Shown piece after piece: positions 1-7,738 of a stretch of DNA of 16,765 nucleotides. The notes under the pieces are model-generated. The model saw nothing but the letters and a program-made list of their open reading frames with translations. It was not told the DNA's origin and did not search any database. The stretch's first letter is position 1; each line of letters opens with the position of its first letter. The translations under genes were made by a program, and so were the position numbers. The DNA is from Fidelibacterota bacterium (GTDB lineage: Bacteria; Fidelibacterota; UBA2242; JAFGTP01): assembly GCA_021734005.1 (NCBI GenBank), contig JAIPJV010000012.1:1-16765 (forward strand). The letters run 5' to 3'.

Positions 1-276
1 AGAGATATCCATGCTGATGAGCTAATTATTCTTACCGATGTTGAAAAAGTTTTATTAAATTATGGCACAGATGATGAAACAGCAATTAATAAAATATCAT
101 CAAAAGAAATGAAAAAATACCTTCAGGAAGGACATTTTAAACCTGGTTCAATGAGACCAAAAGTTCAAGCAGCTATAAATTTTATTGAAGATGGAGGAAA
201 AAAGGTGTATATTACATCATTGGGCAATGCCCAAAAAGGTCTGAATCCTGAAGATAGTACTATTGTCACTGGTTAA
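1..276 (+). CDS. arcC: Carbamate kinase, C-terminal 91 residues (5' truncated by window)
   Basis: An open frame enters at base 1 and stops with TAA at 274-276; it is too short at this edge to be a full gene. The residues read through an amino-acid-kinase C-terminus: an ADELIILTDVEKV segment (the nucleotide-binding strand ILTDVxxV), then NYG, an EGHFKPGSMRPKVQAA segment and a final ITSLGNAQKG stretch. In the carbamate kinase family the GSMxPKVxAA motif close to the C-terminus is characteristic. The family interconverts ATP plus carbamate with ADP plus carbamoyl phosphate in the cytoplasm, usually to make ATP from arginine or purine breakdown. The start and N-terminal half lie upstream, so neighbouring arginine deiminase genes cannot be seen. 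The next gene, ndk, begins about 20 bp downstream and is probably co-transcribed. Another amino-acid kinase is possible but less likely. Confidence 0.88.
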   Translation, partial: RDIHADELIILTDVEKVLLNYGTDDETAINKISSKEMKKYLQEGHFKPGSMRPKVQAAINFIEDGGKKVYITSLGNAQKGLNPEDSTIVTG

Positions 277-285
277 ATAAAGAAT

Positions 286-290
286 GGAGG
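286..290 (+). promoter_or_regulatory. Ribosome binding site that fixes the TTG start of ndk
   Basis: GGAGG at 286-290 stands 5 nt before TTG at 296. An upstream in-frame ATG at 284 overlaps this element, so it cannot use it. The protein from the TTG begins METTFAMLKPD, matching the usual Ndk N-terminus. Confidence 0.75.
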
Positions 291-295
291 GCTAC

Positions 296-712
296 TTGGA
301 AACTACGTTTGCGATGTTAAAACCCGATTGTATTGAAAGAAAATTGACCGGCAAAGTAATTGATTTTATCCTTGAGCACGATTTTGAAATTCAGAGATTA
401 AAAAAACTGCATTTATCAACCCGCCAGGCAGAATCATTCTATTTTATGCATAAAGGCAAAGATTTTTATGAACCGCTGATTAAATTTATGACATCAGGCC
501 CGGTAATTCCTATGGTTATTTCCCGAAAAGATGCCATAGAAAAATTTCGGGAAGTCATTGGAAAAACAGACCCGGAAAAAGCTGCTTCCGGAACACTTAG
601 AGAAATGTATGCAACAGATATCAGGCACAATGTAGTCCATGGTGCTGATAGCCCTGAAAATGCAACCCGGGAAATTGCTTTCTTTTTCCCAAAAATTGAT
701 CTAATAAAATAG
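296..712 (+). CDS. ndk: Nucleoside diphosphate kinase
   Basis: The protein is 138 residues from the TTG start, the normal length for a bacterial Ndk. It transfers the gamma phosphate of ATP to other nucleoside diphosphates through a phosphohistidine and so balances NTP and dNTP pools in the cytoplasm. Visible family features are TFAMLKPD at 4-11, GTLREMYA around 99-106, and the active-site segment NVVHGADS at 112-119 with catalytic His115. The usual signature is NxxH[GA]SD; here the Ser two residues after His is Ala117. TTG 296 is preferred to the in-frame ATG 284 because GGAGG lies between them at good spacing. It follows the kinase gene closely, and its stop overlaps the ribosome binding site of the SPOR lipoprotein, so the genes look operonic. 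Confidence 0.95.
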   Translation: METTFAMLKPDCIERKLTGKVIDFILEHDFEIQRLKKLHLSTRQAESFYFMHKGKDFYEPLIKFMTSGPVIPMVISRKDAIEKFREVIGKTDPEKAASGTLREMYATDIRHNVVHGADSPENATREIAFFFPKIDLIK

Positions 713-722
713 GGAGGGAACC

Positions 723-1490
723 ATGAAAAAAATTATTCTATCTTTTAGTGTATTAATTTTATTATTTTTAATTACTTGTGAAAAAAAGACCACTGTTCGT
801 GGAATGGTAGGACAGAAGCTGCATCTGGCTCCTACTGTAATGTCCCAGGCTGATACAGCCGGGTGCTTTTTTCGCTGGGAATTTGAGAAAAAGCCCGCTG
901 GAAGCAGACTTGACATTTTAGCATTTGAGCCGAGCAACAGAAAATATAATATTTATTTTGTGCCTGACATTGCTGGAGAATATATTGTAGAATGCTTGCT
1001 GATTGAATCCAATGGAGATGTCCGTGCTTCGCAAAAATTTTATTGTAATGTCAAGGAGGATACTCTTGAAGGCGAAAAAGTCCCAGCTGAAGAAAAAGAT
1101 ACTGCTGGCATTACACCCGAATATGGGGAGGTTGAAGACACAAGCGAAGTGGTTAGTGAAACAACATCTGTATCTGAAAAAGAAAAAGGCAAGATCAGAG
1201 AAACTGAAAAATTGGATGTTCCAGCCAAAGCAGGAGCCAAATACACTATCCAGCTTATAGCAAGAAAAACTTATGCAAAAGCCAAAAAGGATATGGAAAA
1301 ACTGGAAAGTCAGAATCTGGATGTTTACTTACAGAAAAAACATTTTGAAAAAACAGGCGAAACCTGGTATAGAGTTCGAACTGGTACTTTTGATGATTAT
1401 GAAGAAGCAAAACAAAATGCCCACGATTTAGCCAGGAAGTTCAAAAAATACGGATATTTTCATCTCTGGGTAGATTATTTAAGAAAGTAA
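723..1490 (+). CDS. SPOR-domain lipoprotein with Ig/PKD-like N-terminal region
   Basis: 255 residues. The N-terminus is a signal peptide (MKK, hydrophobic 4-17) ending LITC with Cys19, a plausible lipoprotein site although Thr before Cys is not the usual Gly/Ala/Ser. Residues about 28-110 look like an Ig/PKD-type beta sandwich: GQKLHLAPT, a FFRWEFEKKPAGS strand-turn, then DIAGEYIVECLLIESNG, the pattern of PKD-like repeats. Residues 111-170 are a Glu/Lys/Thr-rich linker. Residues about 172-252 (YTIQLIARKTYAKAKKDMEKL to HLWVDYL, with a WYRVRTGTFDDYEEAK core) are a SPOR domain, which in other bacteria binds glycan strands stripped of stem peptides at septa. A cell-envelope or division-associated role is inferred. 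The start ATG follows GGGAGGG at good spacing, and this ribosome binding site overlaps the ndk stop. The exact family is not recognised. Confidence 0.82.
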   Translation: MKKIILSFSVLILLFLITCEKKTTVRGMVGQKLHLAPTVMSQADTAGCFFRWEFEKKPAGSRLDILAFEPSNRKYNIYFVPDIAGEYIVECLLIESNGDVRASQKFYCNVKEDTLEGEKVPAEEKDTAGITPEYGEVEDTSEVVSETTSVSEKEKGKIRETEKLDVPAKAGAKYTIQLIARKTYAKAKKDMEKLESQNLDVYLQKKHFEKTGETWYRVRTGTFDDYEEAKQNAHDLARKFKKYGYFHLWVDYLRK

Positions 1491-1507
1491 GAGTAAAAAA
1501 TAAATAT

Positions 1508-1513
1508 GGGAGG
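1508..1513 (+). promoter_or_regulatory. Ribosome binding site deciding a TTG start
   Basis: GGGAGG is placed 5 nt before TTG 1519. No in-frame ATG fits the spacing, and the resulting protein starts with a sensible short cytoplasmic segment before its first membrane helix. Confidence 0.7.
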
Positions 1514-1518
1514 TATCA

Positions 1519-2751
1519 TTGAAGGATTTATATTTTGACGTAAGAGATGTTCTTAGAACAAGCCGTTTGGCATTGAGTGGAAAGAAGATCTGGGTTCATC
1601 TGATTGGATTGTTTTCCGGCTGGCTAGTTTATTTGATCCTGACTTATTTAGCCTTTTTAACAGCAGGTCAGTCTATTGCTGAGACCTGGCAGGCTTATCA
1701 CTTATTTCCAGCCCTGGGATGCACTGCAGGAGTCTTTCCCTGGTTTTCATGGCTTATCTATGGCCTGGCAATATTAGCCTGGATTCTGATATTCCTCTAT
1801 TTTTCTGTTGCAGTCGCTAGAATTACTTATAAACAGCTAAAAGGGGATGAGTTCTTCTCATCAGGTGATTCTCTGGGCTATGCTAAAAAACATGGTAGTT
1901 CAGCAATTTTTGCACCTATTTCAGTCGTTCTGATCATAGCCTTCTTTATTGTAATGGCTATAATAGCCGCCTGGATAGCAAAATGGCCGGTACTCGATAT
2001 TATCTTTTTCGGGTTACCTTATATTCTCTATTTTGTTGTGGCTGTTTTTGTAATCTATACGGCTTTCTCCTTAATAGTTAGTCTGATCATGGGCCCGGCT
2101 ATTGTTGGTTCTGCTGAAGAGGACACAATGGAAACAGTTTTTCAGAGCTACTCAACTCTTTGGTCTCAACCCTGGCGTTTGGTCTGTTATGAAGGCGTAG
2201 TAGCGGCAACTACTGCTCTGGCCACTTTTATTTATGGATATTTCATGATTGCCGGTTATAAGTTCTTTAACTATGTTTTCGGCCAAAACTGGTTAATGGG
2301 CGACAAGCTTGATAATATTATCAAAACAGCATCTTCCTACATAGTTGGCAGTAATTCTCCTCTTGCCCAGAAATTTGCTGCATTCTTCAGAATAAATAAT
2401 GAACTCACACTGGGTATGACTGGAAGTGCAGGTCTCGGAGTTACTGAAATAATTGCTACTGTTCTTGTTACTATAGCATTATTTGTAGTTTTTGCCTCAA
2501 TTGTTGGTTATGCTTTGACCAATATCACGGTTGGACAAACCTTGATCTATATTGTTCTCCGCAAGAAAAAAGACGAAGAAAATCTTTTGGAGAGGAAAGA
2601 CGAAGACGAACTAGAAGAAGAGGAAGAAGACTTCGATTTTGACGAAGACCTCGATACTGACCTGGAAGACGATGAAGAAGAAGTTGAAGAGGATGAAGAA
2701 CAAGAAGAAGATTCTGAAGAAAATGTAGAAGACGAGGAAGAAAAAGAATAA
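1519..2751 (+). CDS. Polytopic membrane protein with extremely acidic C-terminal tail
   Basis: 410 residues from a TTG start. I do not recognise the family. Hydrophobic segments are visible at about 24-48, 77-100, 130-153, 158-192 (long enough for two passes), 216-238 and 308-335. Between the second and third lies a polar loop with an ARITYKQLKGDEFFSSGDSL segment; another soluble patch at about 197-210 reads VGSAEEDTMETVFQSYSTLW. After the last helix a basic LRKKK stop-transfer patch leads into a tail in which 38 of the last 50 residues are Asp or Glu. The tail could bind divalent cations or basic proteins, but nothing in the sequence proves either. The gene follows the SPOR lipoprotein by 28 bp and precedes a strong terminator, so it is probably the last gene of this operon and may share an envelope role. 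Confidence 0.8.
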   Translation: MKDLYFDVRDVLRTSRLALSGKKIWVHLIGLFSGWLVYLILTYLAFLTAGQSIAETWQAYHLFPALGCTAGVFPWFSWLIYGLAILAWILIFLYFSVAVARITYKQLKGDEFFSSGDSLGYAKKHGSSAIFAPISVVLIIAFFIVMAIIAAWIAKWPVLDIIFFGLPYILYFVVAVFVIYTAFSLIVSLIMGPAIVGSAEEDTMETVFQSYSTLWSQPWRLVCYEGVVAATTALATFIYGYFMIAGYKFFNYVFGQNWLMGDKLDNIIKTASSYIVGSNSPLAQKFAAFFRINNELTLGMTGSAGLGVTEIIATVLVTIALFVVFASIVGYALTNITVGQTLIYIVLRKKKDEENLLERKDEDELEEEEEDFDFDEDLDTDLEDDEEEVEEDEEQEEDSEENVEDEEEKE

Positions 2752-2773
2752 TAGATCAATATAAATTATTGGT

Positions 2774-2809
2774 AAAAAGCCTTCTGATTTTATTATCAGA
2801 AGGCTTTTT
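2774..2809 (+). terminator. Strong intrinsic terminator
   Basis: A perfect inverted repeat pairs 2774-2788 with 2795-2809 around a 6-nt loop (TTTATT). The core is GCCTTCTGAT/ATCAGAAGGC, extended by an A5/T5 tract that serves as the U-run. It lies 23 bp after the membrane-protein stop and ends the first operon. The symmetric A and T tracts would allow it to work in either direction. Confidence 0.93.
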
Positions 2810-2834
2810 GCGTTTGGAATCTGAATATTTTTAT

Positions 2835-2840
2835 TATACT
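2835..2840 (+). promoter_or_regulatory. Possible -10 element for the mrfB-mrfA operon
   Basis: TATACT at 2835-2840 is the best -10-like hexamer between the terminator and mrfB. A weak TTTGGA at 2813-2818 sits 16 bp upstream as a -35 candidate. The leader would be about 55 nt. I see no LexA-like palindrome (neither CTGT-N8-ACAG nor GAAC-N4-GTTC). Confidence 0.3.
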
Positions 2841-2902
2841 GGTTTAAGCCTACAGCAAAATCATCTATTGTTTAAATCAACCAACTGGGTTAATTTTGAA
2901 AT

Positions 2903-4195
2903 ATGAGTAAATTAAAAGATAAATTAAACCAGATATATCACCAGGAAAATCAGGATCATGACGGACAACAAGATGAAAATCCTGAAATTCGTAAGCAACT
3001 AAATCGTCTCTACCGCAATAGAAAAAATAAAATAAAAAGCAGACAGGAACAAAGGCCCAATTTCAAGAGGCTAATAAATGAAATCGACGGAAAATTTATT
3101 AAAGAGGATGAGCAGGAAGTTATCCTGGTCGCTGATCAATTCAATATGCTGGATAAATATGGTGAAATAGACCTGCGTGAAATTTATAATTATACTCAAA
3201 AAGATTATGATCAGTATCTTCACATTAAAAACATCAAGTATCCGGAGCAACTCCTCTTTATTGATACTGAAACAACCGGTTTGGCGGGGGGAACCGGTAC
3301 TATTGCTTTTCTAGTAGGAATTGGCTGGATTGAAAAAGAGGTTTTTCATCTTCAGCAATATTTTCTGCCGGAATTTAAATCTGAAGGCCTAATGCTCAAA
3401 AAAATTGCTAACAAAATTGAAAATTTTACAGCCCTGGTCTCTTATAATGGCAAAAGTTTTGATATTCCGCTCTTGACTTCCCGCTATTTGTTAAACAAAC
3501 AGAAGCCGATATTGGAAAATTACCCGCATATCGATTTGCTCCATCCCAATCGCTCATTGTGGCGCTATTCATCTGAAAATTGTAAATTGCAAACTATTGA
3601 AGGTGATAAAATCGGTCTTTATCGGGAAGATGACATCCCTGGAGAATTGATACCAGCAGTCTATTTCAATTACATCAACAATCGGGGAAAACTTCAGCAG
3701 GTAGTCAATATTTTTGAACACAATCGTCTTGACATAATTTCCATGCTGGCTAATCTTATCTGTCTGTTTCAATCTTTTAAACACTCCGGTCCTTCAAAAA
3801 ATCCTCTTGAAGATTTTGCCAAGGGGCGTCACTTTAAAAAACGCAAAGAGATCAAGCGCAGTATCAAGCATTATCAAAATGTTTTGCAATCAGATATCAC
3901 TGAAAATCGGCGTTTTAAAACCCTTATGGAATTGGCTGGTGTTTATAAAAAAGAGAAAAACTATGAAAAAGCTGTGCCTCTCTGGGAACAGGCTGCTGAT
4001 ATGGATTTTCCGGCTGTTAAACCACTGGTAGAACTGGCAAAATATTATGAACATAAAGTTAAAGATTTCCAAAAGGCTATTCAGTTGACAGAAGTGGCAC
4101 TAGATATTGTTGATGAGGAAGATGTAACTACCCTGGCCAAATTAAATAAACGGCTTAAAAGGGTTCAGCGTAAGAACAAAAAGAGAGATAAATAA
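2903..4195 (+). CDS. mrfB: MrfB/YprB-like DEDD 3'-5' exonuclease with TPR-like tail
   Basis: 430 residues. An RNase H-like exonuclease fold is marked by FIDTETTG (Asp121, Glu123), YNGKSFD (Asp187) and EHNRLD (His273, Asp277), the four acidic residues of a DEDD nuclease, with a His-x3-Asp third motif. The GGTGTIAFLVG segment after motif I is typical of the YprB family. Residues about 320-410 are helical repeats resembling TPRs (HYQNVLQ, YEKAVPLWEQA, FQKAIQLTEVAL). The N-terminal 70 residues are charged and probably flexible. In Bacillus subtilis, MrfB acts with the helicase MrfA in a repair pathway for mitomycin C lesions that does not need nucleotide excision repair proteins; the same job is inferred here because the helicase gene follows directly. 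No clear Shine-Dalgarno precedes the ATG. The stop overlaps the next start by one base (TAATG). Confidence 0.9.
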   Translation: MSKLKDKLNQIYHQENQDHDGQQDENPEIRKQLNRLYRNRKNKIKSRQEQRPNFKRLINEIDGKFIKEDEQEVILVADQFNMLDKYGEIDLREIYNYTQKDYDQYLHIKNIKYPEQLLFIDTETTGLAGGTGTIAFLVGIGWIEKEVFHLQQYFLPEFKSEGLMLKKIANKIENFTALVSYNGKSFDIPLLTSRYLLNKQKPILENYPHIDLLHPNRSLWRYSSENCKLQTIEGDKIGLYREDDIPGELIPAVYFNYINNRGKLQQVVNIFEHNRLDIISMLANLICLFQSFKHSGPSKNPLEDFAKGRHFKKRKEIKRSIKHYQNVLQSDITENRRFKTLMELAGVYKKEKNYEKAVPLWEQAADMDFPAVKPLVELAKYYEHKVKDFQKAIQLTEVALDIVDEEDVTTLAKLNKRLKRVQRKNKKRDK

Positions 4196-6627
4196 TGCCA
4201 GAAATAGAAGAAATAATTCGTTCCGATCCCAAACTAGGTAAAAATGTACAATATGTTTATGAAATTGATGGAAGTCCAGGTAAATATGCTCCCTTTCCAG
4301 ATCAATTATCCAATAAGATCAAGTCAGTTCTTGAGGAAAAAGGAATTGAGCAGCTTTATTCACATCAAGCTGAAGCCTGGGAACTTGCACAGAATGATGA
4401 TAATTTTACAGTAGTAACTCCCACAGCTTCAGGCAAGACTCTTTGCTATAATTTGCCTGTTCTTCAAAAAATTCTGGACGAGCCATCCTCCAAAGCCATG
4501 TATATTTTTCCAACCAAAGCCCTTAGTCAGGATCAAATGAATGAACTTCATGATTTGATCACGCTTATGGAGGAGGATATTAAGGTATATACTTTTGATG
4601 GTGACACTCCTACCAGTGCTCGAAAAGCAATTCGCAAACAGGGGCAGGTAGTTGTAACCAATCCTGATATGCTTCACCAGGGGATTTTACCCCATCACTC
4701 CAAATGGATGCAATTTTTTCAGAATCTGGAATACGTGATCATTGATGAAGTTCATACTTATCGGGGAGTTTTTGGCTCTCATATGACCAATTTATTGCGT
4801 CGTCTGAAAAGAGTGTGCCAGTTTTATCGCTCGGATCCTCTTTTTATTTTTTCATCAGCAACTATTGCCAATCCTAAAAGGCATAGTGAAAAATTGCTTG
4901 AAGAACCAGTCAAGATTATTGATAAATCGGGAGCCCCCGTTAGCCCCAAAAAGATCCTATTTTACAATCCACCGGTAGTTAATAGAGAGCTGGGAATTAG
5001 GGCTTCTTACATCAATCAGGCCCGCAAAATCAGCCAGAGATTGATTGACAATAATATTCAGACAATCACCTTTGCTCTTTCCCGGCTAAATGTAGAAGTG
5101 CTTACAAAATATTTGAAAGATATATTTGAATCTGATCGGGAATCCATGAGTCAGAATGAAAAGATCGCTGGTTACCGGGGCGGATATTTACCCAATCGTC
5201 GAAGAGCCATAGAAAAAGGCTTGAGAGAGGGCACTATAAAAGGAGTGATCTCCACAAATGCTCTCGAATTGGGAATCGATATTGGTAGTCTTGATGCTGC
5301 TGTTCTGGCTGGTTACCCGGGAACGGTTTCTAGTACCTGGCAGCAAATTGGTCGTGCAGGACGGACTGGCGATGCTGCTCTGGGTGTTTATGTAGCCCGT
5401 TCCCGTCCTATTGATCAATTTCTGATAACCAATCCTGAATACTTTTTTTCCAGTTCTCCGGAACATGCCCGAATTAATCCTGATAATCTCATGATTCTGG
5501 TGGATCATATTAAATGCGCTTCCTTTGAATTGCCTTTTGAAGAAGGTGATAGCTATGGTGAGGTTGAACCTAAGGATCTCCAGGAAATATTAAAGTTTTT
5601 GCAGGAAGGCGGAATTCTCCATAAAAGTGGTGATCGTTATTATTGGGCTGAAGATGTCTATCCGGCTGCTGATGTCAATTTGCGTAGAATTCCTGAAGGG
5701 AACTTTGTTGTTGTAGATACCAGCAAGGAAAATAAAATTGTAGGCGAAGTTGATTACAGTTCTGCTGCTATGACTATCTATCCGGATGCAATTTACATGG
5801 CTTCCGGAAGAGAATATATTGTTGACGATCTTGACTGGGATGGTAGAAAAGCCTATGTGCGAGAGACTGATTCTGATTATTATACTGATGCCATTGATTA
5901 TACCAATGTCAAGGTTTTGTCTGAAGATGAAAAACGAAAAAGCGGGAATATCGAAATTTTTCAGGGAGAAGTTCAGGTAGTTACCCGGGTAATAGGTTTT
6001 AAAAAGATTAGATTCTATACCAATGAAAATGTCGGTTATGGTAAAATTAATTTACCGGATCTGGAAATGGCGACAAGCTCCTACTGGTTTACAATTCCTG
6101 AGTATGTTGTGGAAACTCTGCCTTATCAGCGGGCTGATATAATCGACGGCTTGCTGGGAATTAGCAAAGCCTTACATTCCATTGCTGCTATAAAAATTAT
6201 GAGCGAACGCCATGATATCCGCCGGGCAGTAGGTGATAAGACCTCGGAATGGTTTGCAATGAATAAAATTACAGAACGAGGCATATACACACCTGAAACT
6301 CCGGATTCACCTTCCAAAAAATTGAACCCGGAAGATCTGGATAATTTCCAACCCACTATTTTTCTCTATGATAATTATCCCGGAGGGATTGGATTTACGC
6401 CCTTGTTATTTGACTCTCATGAAGAGATGCTAGATGAAACTATGAAAATGCTAACCAGCTGTAGTTGTGAAAATGGCTGCCCTTCCTGTGTTGGCCCGAC
6501 TAAAGAAGTTGGGAAAAATAGTAAACATATCGCCATTGCTATTCTGGAATTGCTAACCAGCCAAAAAGTCAAAAGTCAAGAGCGATCTGAGCGCCCTCTG
6601 GATTCTCAGAAGAAGTATTTAAATTAG
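4195..6627 (+). CDS. mrfA: MrfA/YprA-like DEVH-box helicase with C-terminal cysteine cluster (DUF1998)
   Basis: 810 residues. Superfamily 2 helicase motifs appear in order: a Q-like SHQAEAW at 56-62, Walker A PTASGKT at 76-82, TKALSQDQ near 107-114, VVTNPDML near 153-160, DEVH at 184-187, SAT at 220-222, TNALELGIDIG in the second RecA domain, and QQIGRAGRTG at 383-392. The C-terminal region carries Cys756, Cys758, Cys762 and Cys765 (the CSCENGCPSC pattern), which matches the four-cysteine metal-binding site of the DUF1998 domain of MrfA. Such proteins are ATP-driven 3'-5' DNA translocases. Translational coupling to mrfB through TAATG suggests a two-protein repair unit; in B. subtilis the order is reversed (yprA then yprB). 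The final 19 codons are read on the opposite strand as the end of dinB. Those tail residues (after LLTSQ) are hydrophilic and look unconserved. Confidence 0.94.
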   Translation: MPEIEEIIRSDPKLGKNVQYVYEIDGSPGKYAPFPDQLSNKIKSVLEEKGIEQLYSHQAEAWELAQNDDNFTVVTPTASGKTLCYNLPVLQKILDEPSSKAMYIFPTKALSQDQMNELHDLITLMEEDIKVYTFDGDTPTSARKAIRKQGQVVVTNPDMLHQGILPHHSKWMQFFQNLEYVIIDEVHTYRGVFGSHMTNLLRRLKRVCQFYRSDPLFIFSSATIANPKRHSEKLLEEPVKIIDKSGAPVSPKKILFYNPPVVNRELGIRASYINQARKISQRLIDNNIQTITFALSRLNVEVLTKYLKDIFESDRESMSQNEKIAGYRGGYLPNRRRAIEKGLREGTIKGVISTNALELGIDIGSLDAAVLAGYPGTVSSTWQQIGRAGRTGDAALGVYVARSRPIDQFLITNPEYFFSSSPEHARINPDNLMILVDHIKCASFELPFEEGDSYGEVEPKDLQEILKFLQEGGILHKSGDRYYWAEDVYPAADVNLRRIPEGNFVVVDTSKENKIVGEVDYSSAAMTIYPDAIYMASGREYIVDDLDWDGRKAYVRETDSDYYTDAIDYTNVKVLSEDEKRKSGNIEIFQGEVQVVTRVIGFKKIRFYTNENVGYGKINLPDLEMATSSYWFTIPEYVVETLPYQRADIIDGLLGISKALHSIAAIKIMSERHDIRRAVGDKTSEWFAMNKITERGIYTPETPDSPSKKLNPEDLDNFQPTIFLYDNYPGGIGFTPLLFDSHEEMLDETMKMLTSCSCENGCPSCVGPTKEVGKNSKHIAIAILELLTSQKVKSQERSERPLDSQKKYLN

Positions 6628-7672
6628 AAATTGATATGCCTAATAGGCGAATTGGTCGTTCCGGCAGATCAGAATATAGCAAAAGGTCCCGGGCTAAAGT
6701 AAAAATATCATCTTTACTGTTTAGATAGCGGTTAATGGTTTTTGATCGGCTGCGATTGACAAAATCATGATATTTGACCTTGAGCGTGACTGTTTTACCA
6801 GTGACTTGAGCTTTTTTCATCCTTTCCCACAAAATTTCATTTATATTCTGCAGCCGCTTTATTAGTTCTGATTTTTTGATAATGTCCTTATGAAAAGTGC
6901 GCTCAGCACCAATAGATTTTCGAATCCGGTCGGGACTTACTTTGCGGTCATCTATTCCGCGAGCAATATTATAATAGTATATACCATTTTTACCAAACAG
7001 TTTCATTAATTCCGGCAAACTCTTTTGGAGAAGGTCTTTACCATTATAAATACCGGCTTTTTTCATTTTTTTCTCGGTAACTTCACCTACTCCGAAAAAT
7101 TCGCCAATTTCCAGTGATTTAATAAAATCCTGCACCTGATCAGGTGTTATTACAGTCAGGCCATTGGGCTTGTCTTTATCAGAGGCTACTTTGGCAACAA
7201 ATTTATTAACTGAAACACCCGCCGAAGCTGTTAAACCGGTTCTTTCTTTTATTTTTGTTTTGATCTCTTGAGCAATATGAGTAGCTGATTGCATATTTTT
7301 CTTATTGGTGGTTACATCAAGATAGGCCTCATCCAGGGATAATGGTTCAACAAGATCTGTATATTCCAGAAAAACTTCACGAATTTGATGGGAAACTTTT
7401 TTATATACATCAAAGCGCGGTTTAACAAAGATCAAATGAGGGCATTTTTGCCGGGCAATCACTGACGGCATGGCTGAATGGACACCGTATTTACGGGCTT
7501 CATAGCTGGCTGTTGAAACCACGCCTCTCTTGGAAGAACTTCCGATAGCAATTGCTTTTCCTTTATATTGCGGATTATCCCGTTGTTCGATAGCAGCATA
7601 ATAGGCATCCATGTCAACATGGATAATTTTTCTGCAATATTGCTTTTCCTTATTGTGAGAATTGGAAGCCAT
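6569..7672 (-). CDS. dinB: DNA polymerase IV (Y-family translesion polymerase)
   Basis: 367 residues. The polymerase copies past damaged template bases without proofreading. The palm motifs are clear: IIHVDMDAYYAAIE with metal ligands Asp20 and Asp22 and likely steric gate Tyr25 (Phe13 in E. coli DinB), STASYEARKYGVHSAMP, and PLSLDEAYLDV with Asp114-Glu115. A helix-hairpin-helix (GVGEVTEKKMKKAGIY) lies at about 195-212 and a little-finger domain fills the rest. The last six residues, QIALDF, fit the sliding-clamp motif QLxLxF. The gene is convergent with mrfA and overlaps it by 59 bp. The ATG is the only reasonable start, as the next Met is in the active-site motif, yet no Shine-Dalgarno is visible. 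No LexA-type box stands out in the 66-bp upstream gap. The polymerase call is secure; damage induction is unknown. Confidence 0.96.
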   Translation of the reverse strand: MASNSHNKEKQYCRKIIHVDMDAYYAAIEQRDNPQYKGKAIAIGSSSKRGVVSTASYEARKYGVHSAMPSVIARQKCPHLIFVKPRFDVYKKVSHQIREVFLEYTDLVEPLSLDEAYLDVTTNKKNMQSATHIAQEIKTKIKERTGLTASAGVSVNKFVAKVASDKDKPNGLTVITPDQVQDFIKSLEIGEFFGVGEVTEKKMKKAGIYNGKDLLQKSLPELMKLFGKNGIYYYNIARGIDDRKVSPDRIRKSIGAERTFHKDIIKKSELIKRLQNINEILWERMKKAQVTGKTVTLKVKYHDFVNRSRSKTINRYLNSKDDIFTLARDLLLYSDLPERPIRLLGISISNLNTSSENPEGAQIALDF

Positions 7673-7738
7673 TTTGTATTGTTGAAATCTGTTTAAAAAT
7701 AATTTTGGAAATGATAGATGGTCAAAAAATCAGGGGTT

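Noticed and set aside
1003..1260. Second plus-strand frame of 85 codons within the SPOR lipoprotein gene
   Set aside because: Lys-rich out-of-frame reading of the Glu/Lys linker; no motif and no ribosome binding site.
2547..2759. Minus-strand serine-rich open frame of 70 codons
   Set aside because: It is the antisense of the Glu/Asp-rich tail of the membrane protein; the poly-Ser composition is a by-product of GAA/GAG codons.
7673..7738. LexA/SOS box upstream of dinB
   Set aside because: Neither the CTGT-N8-ACAG nor the GAAC-N4-GTTC pattern occurs on either strand of the gap; a lineage-specific box cannot be excluded.
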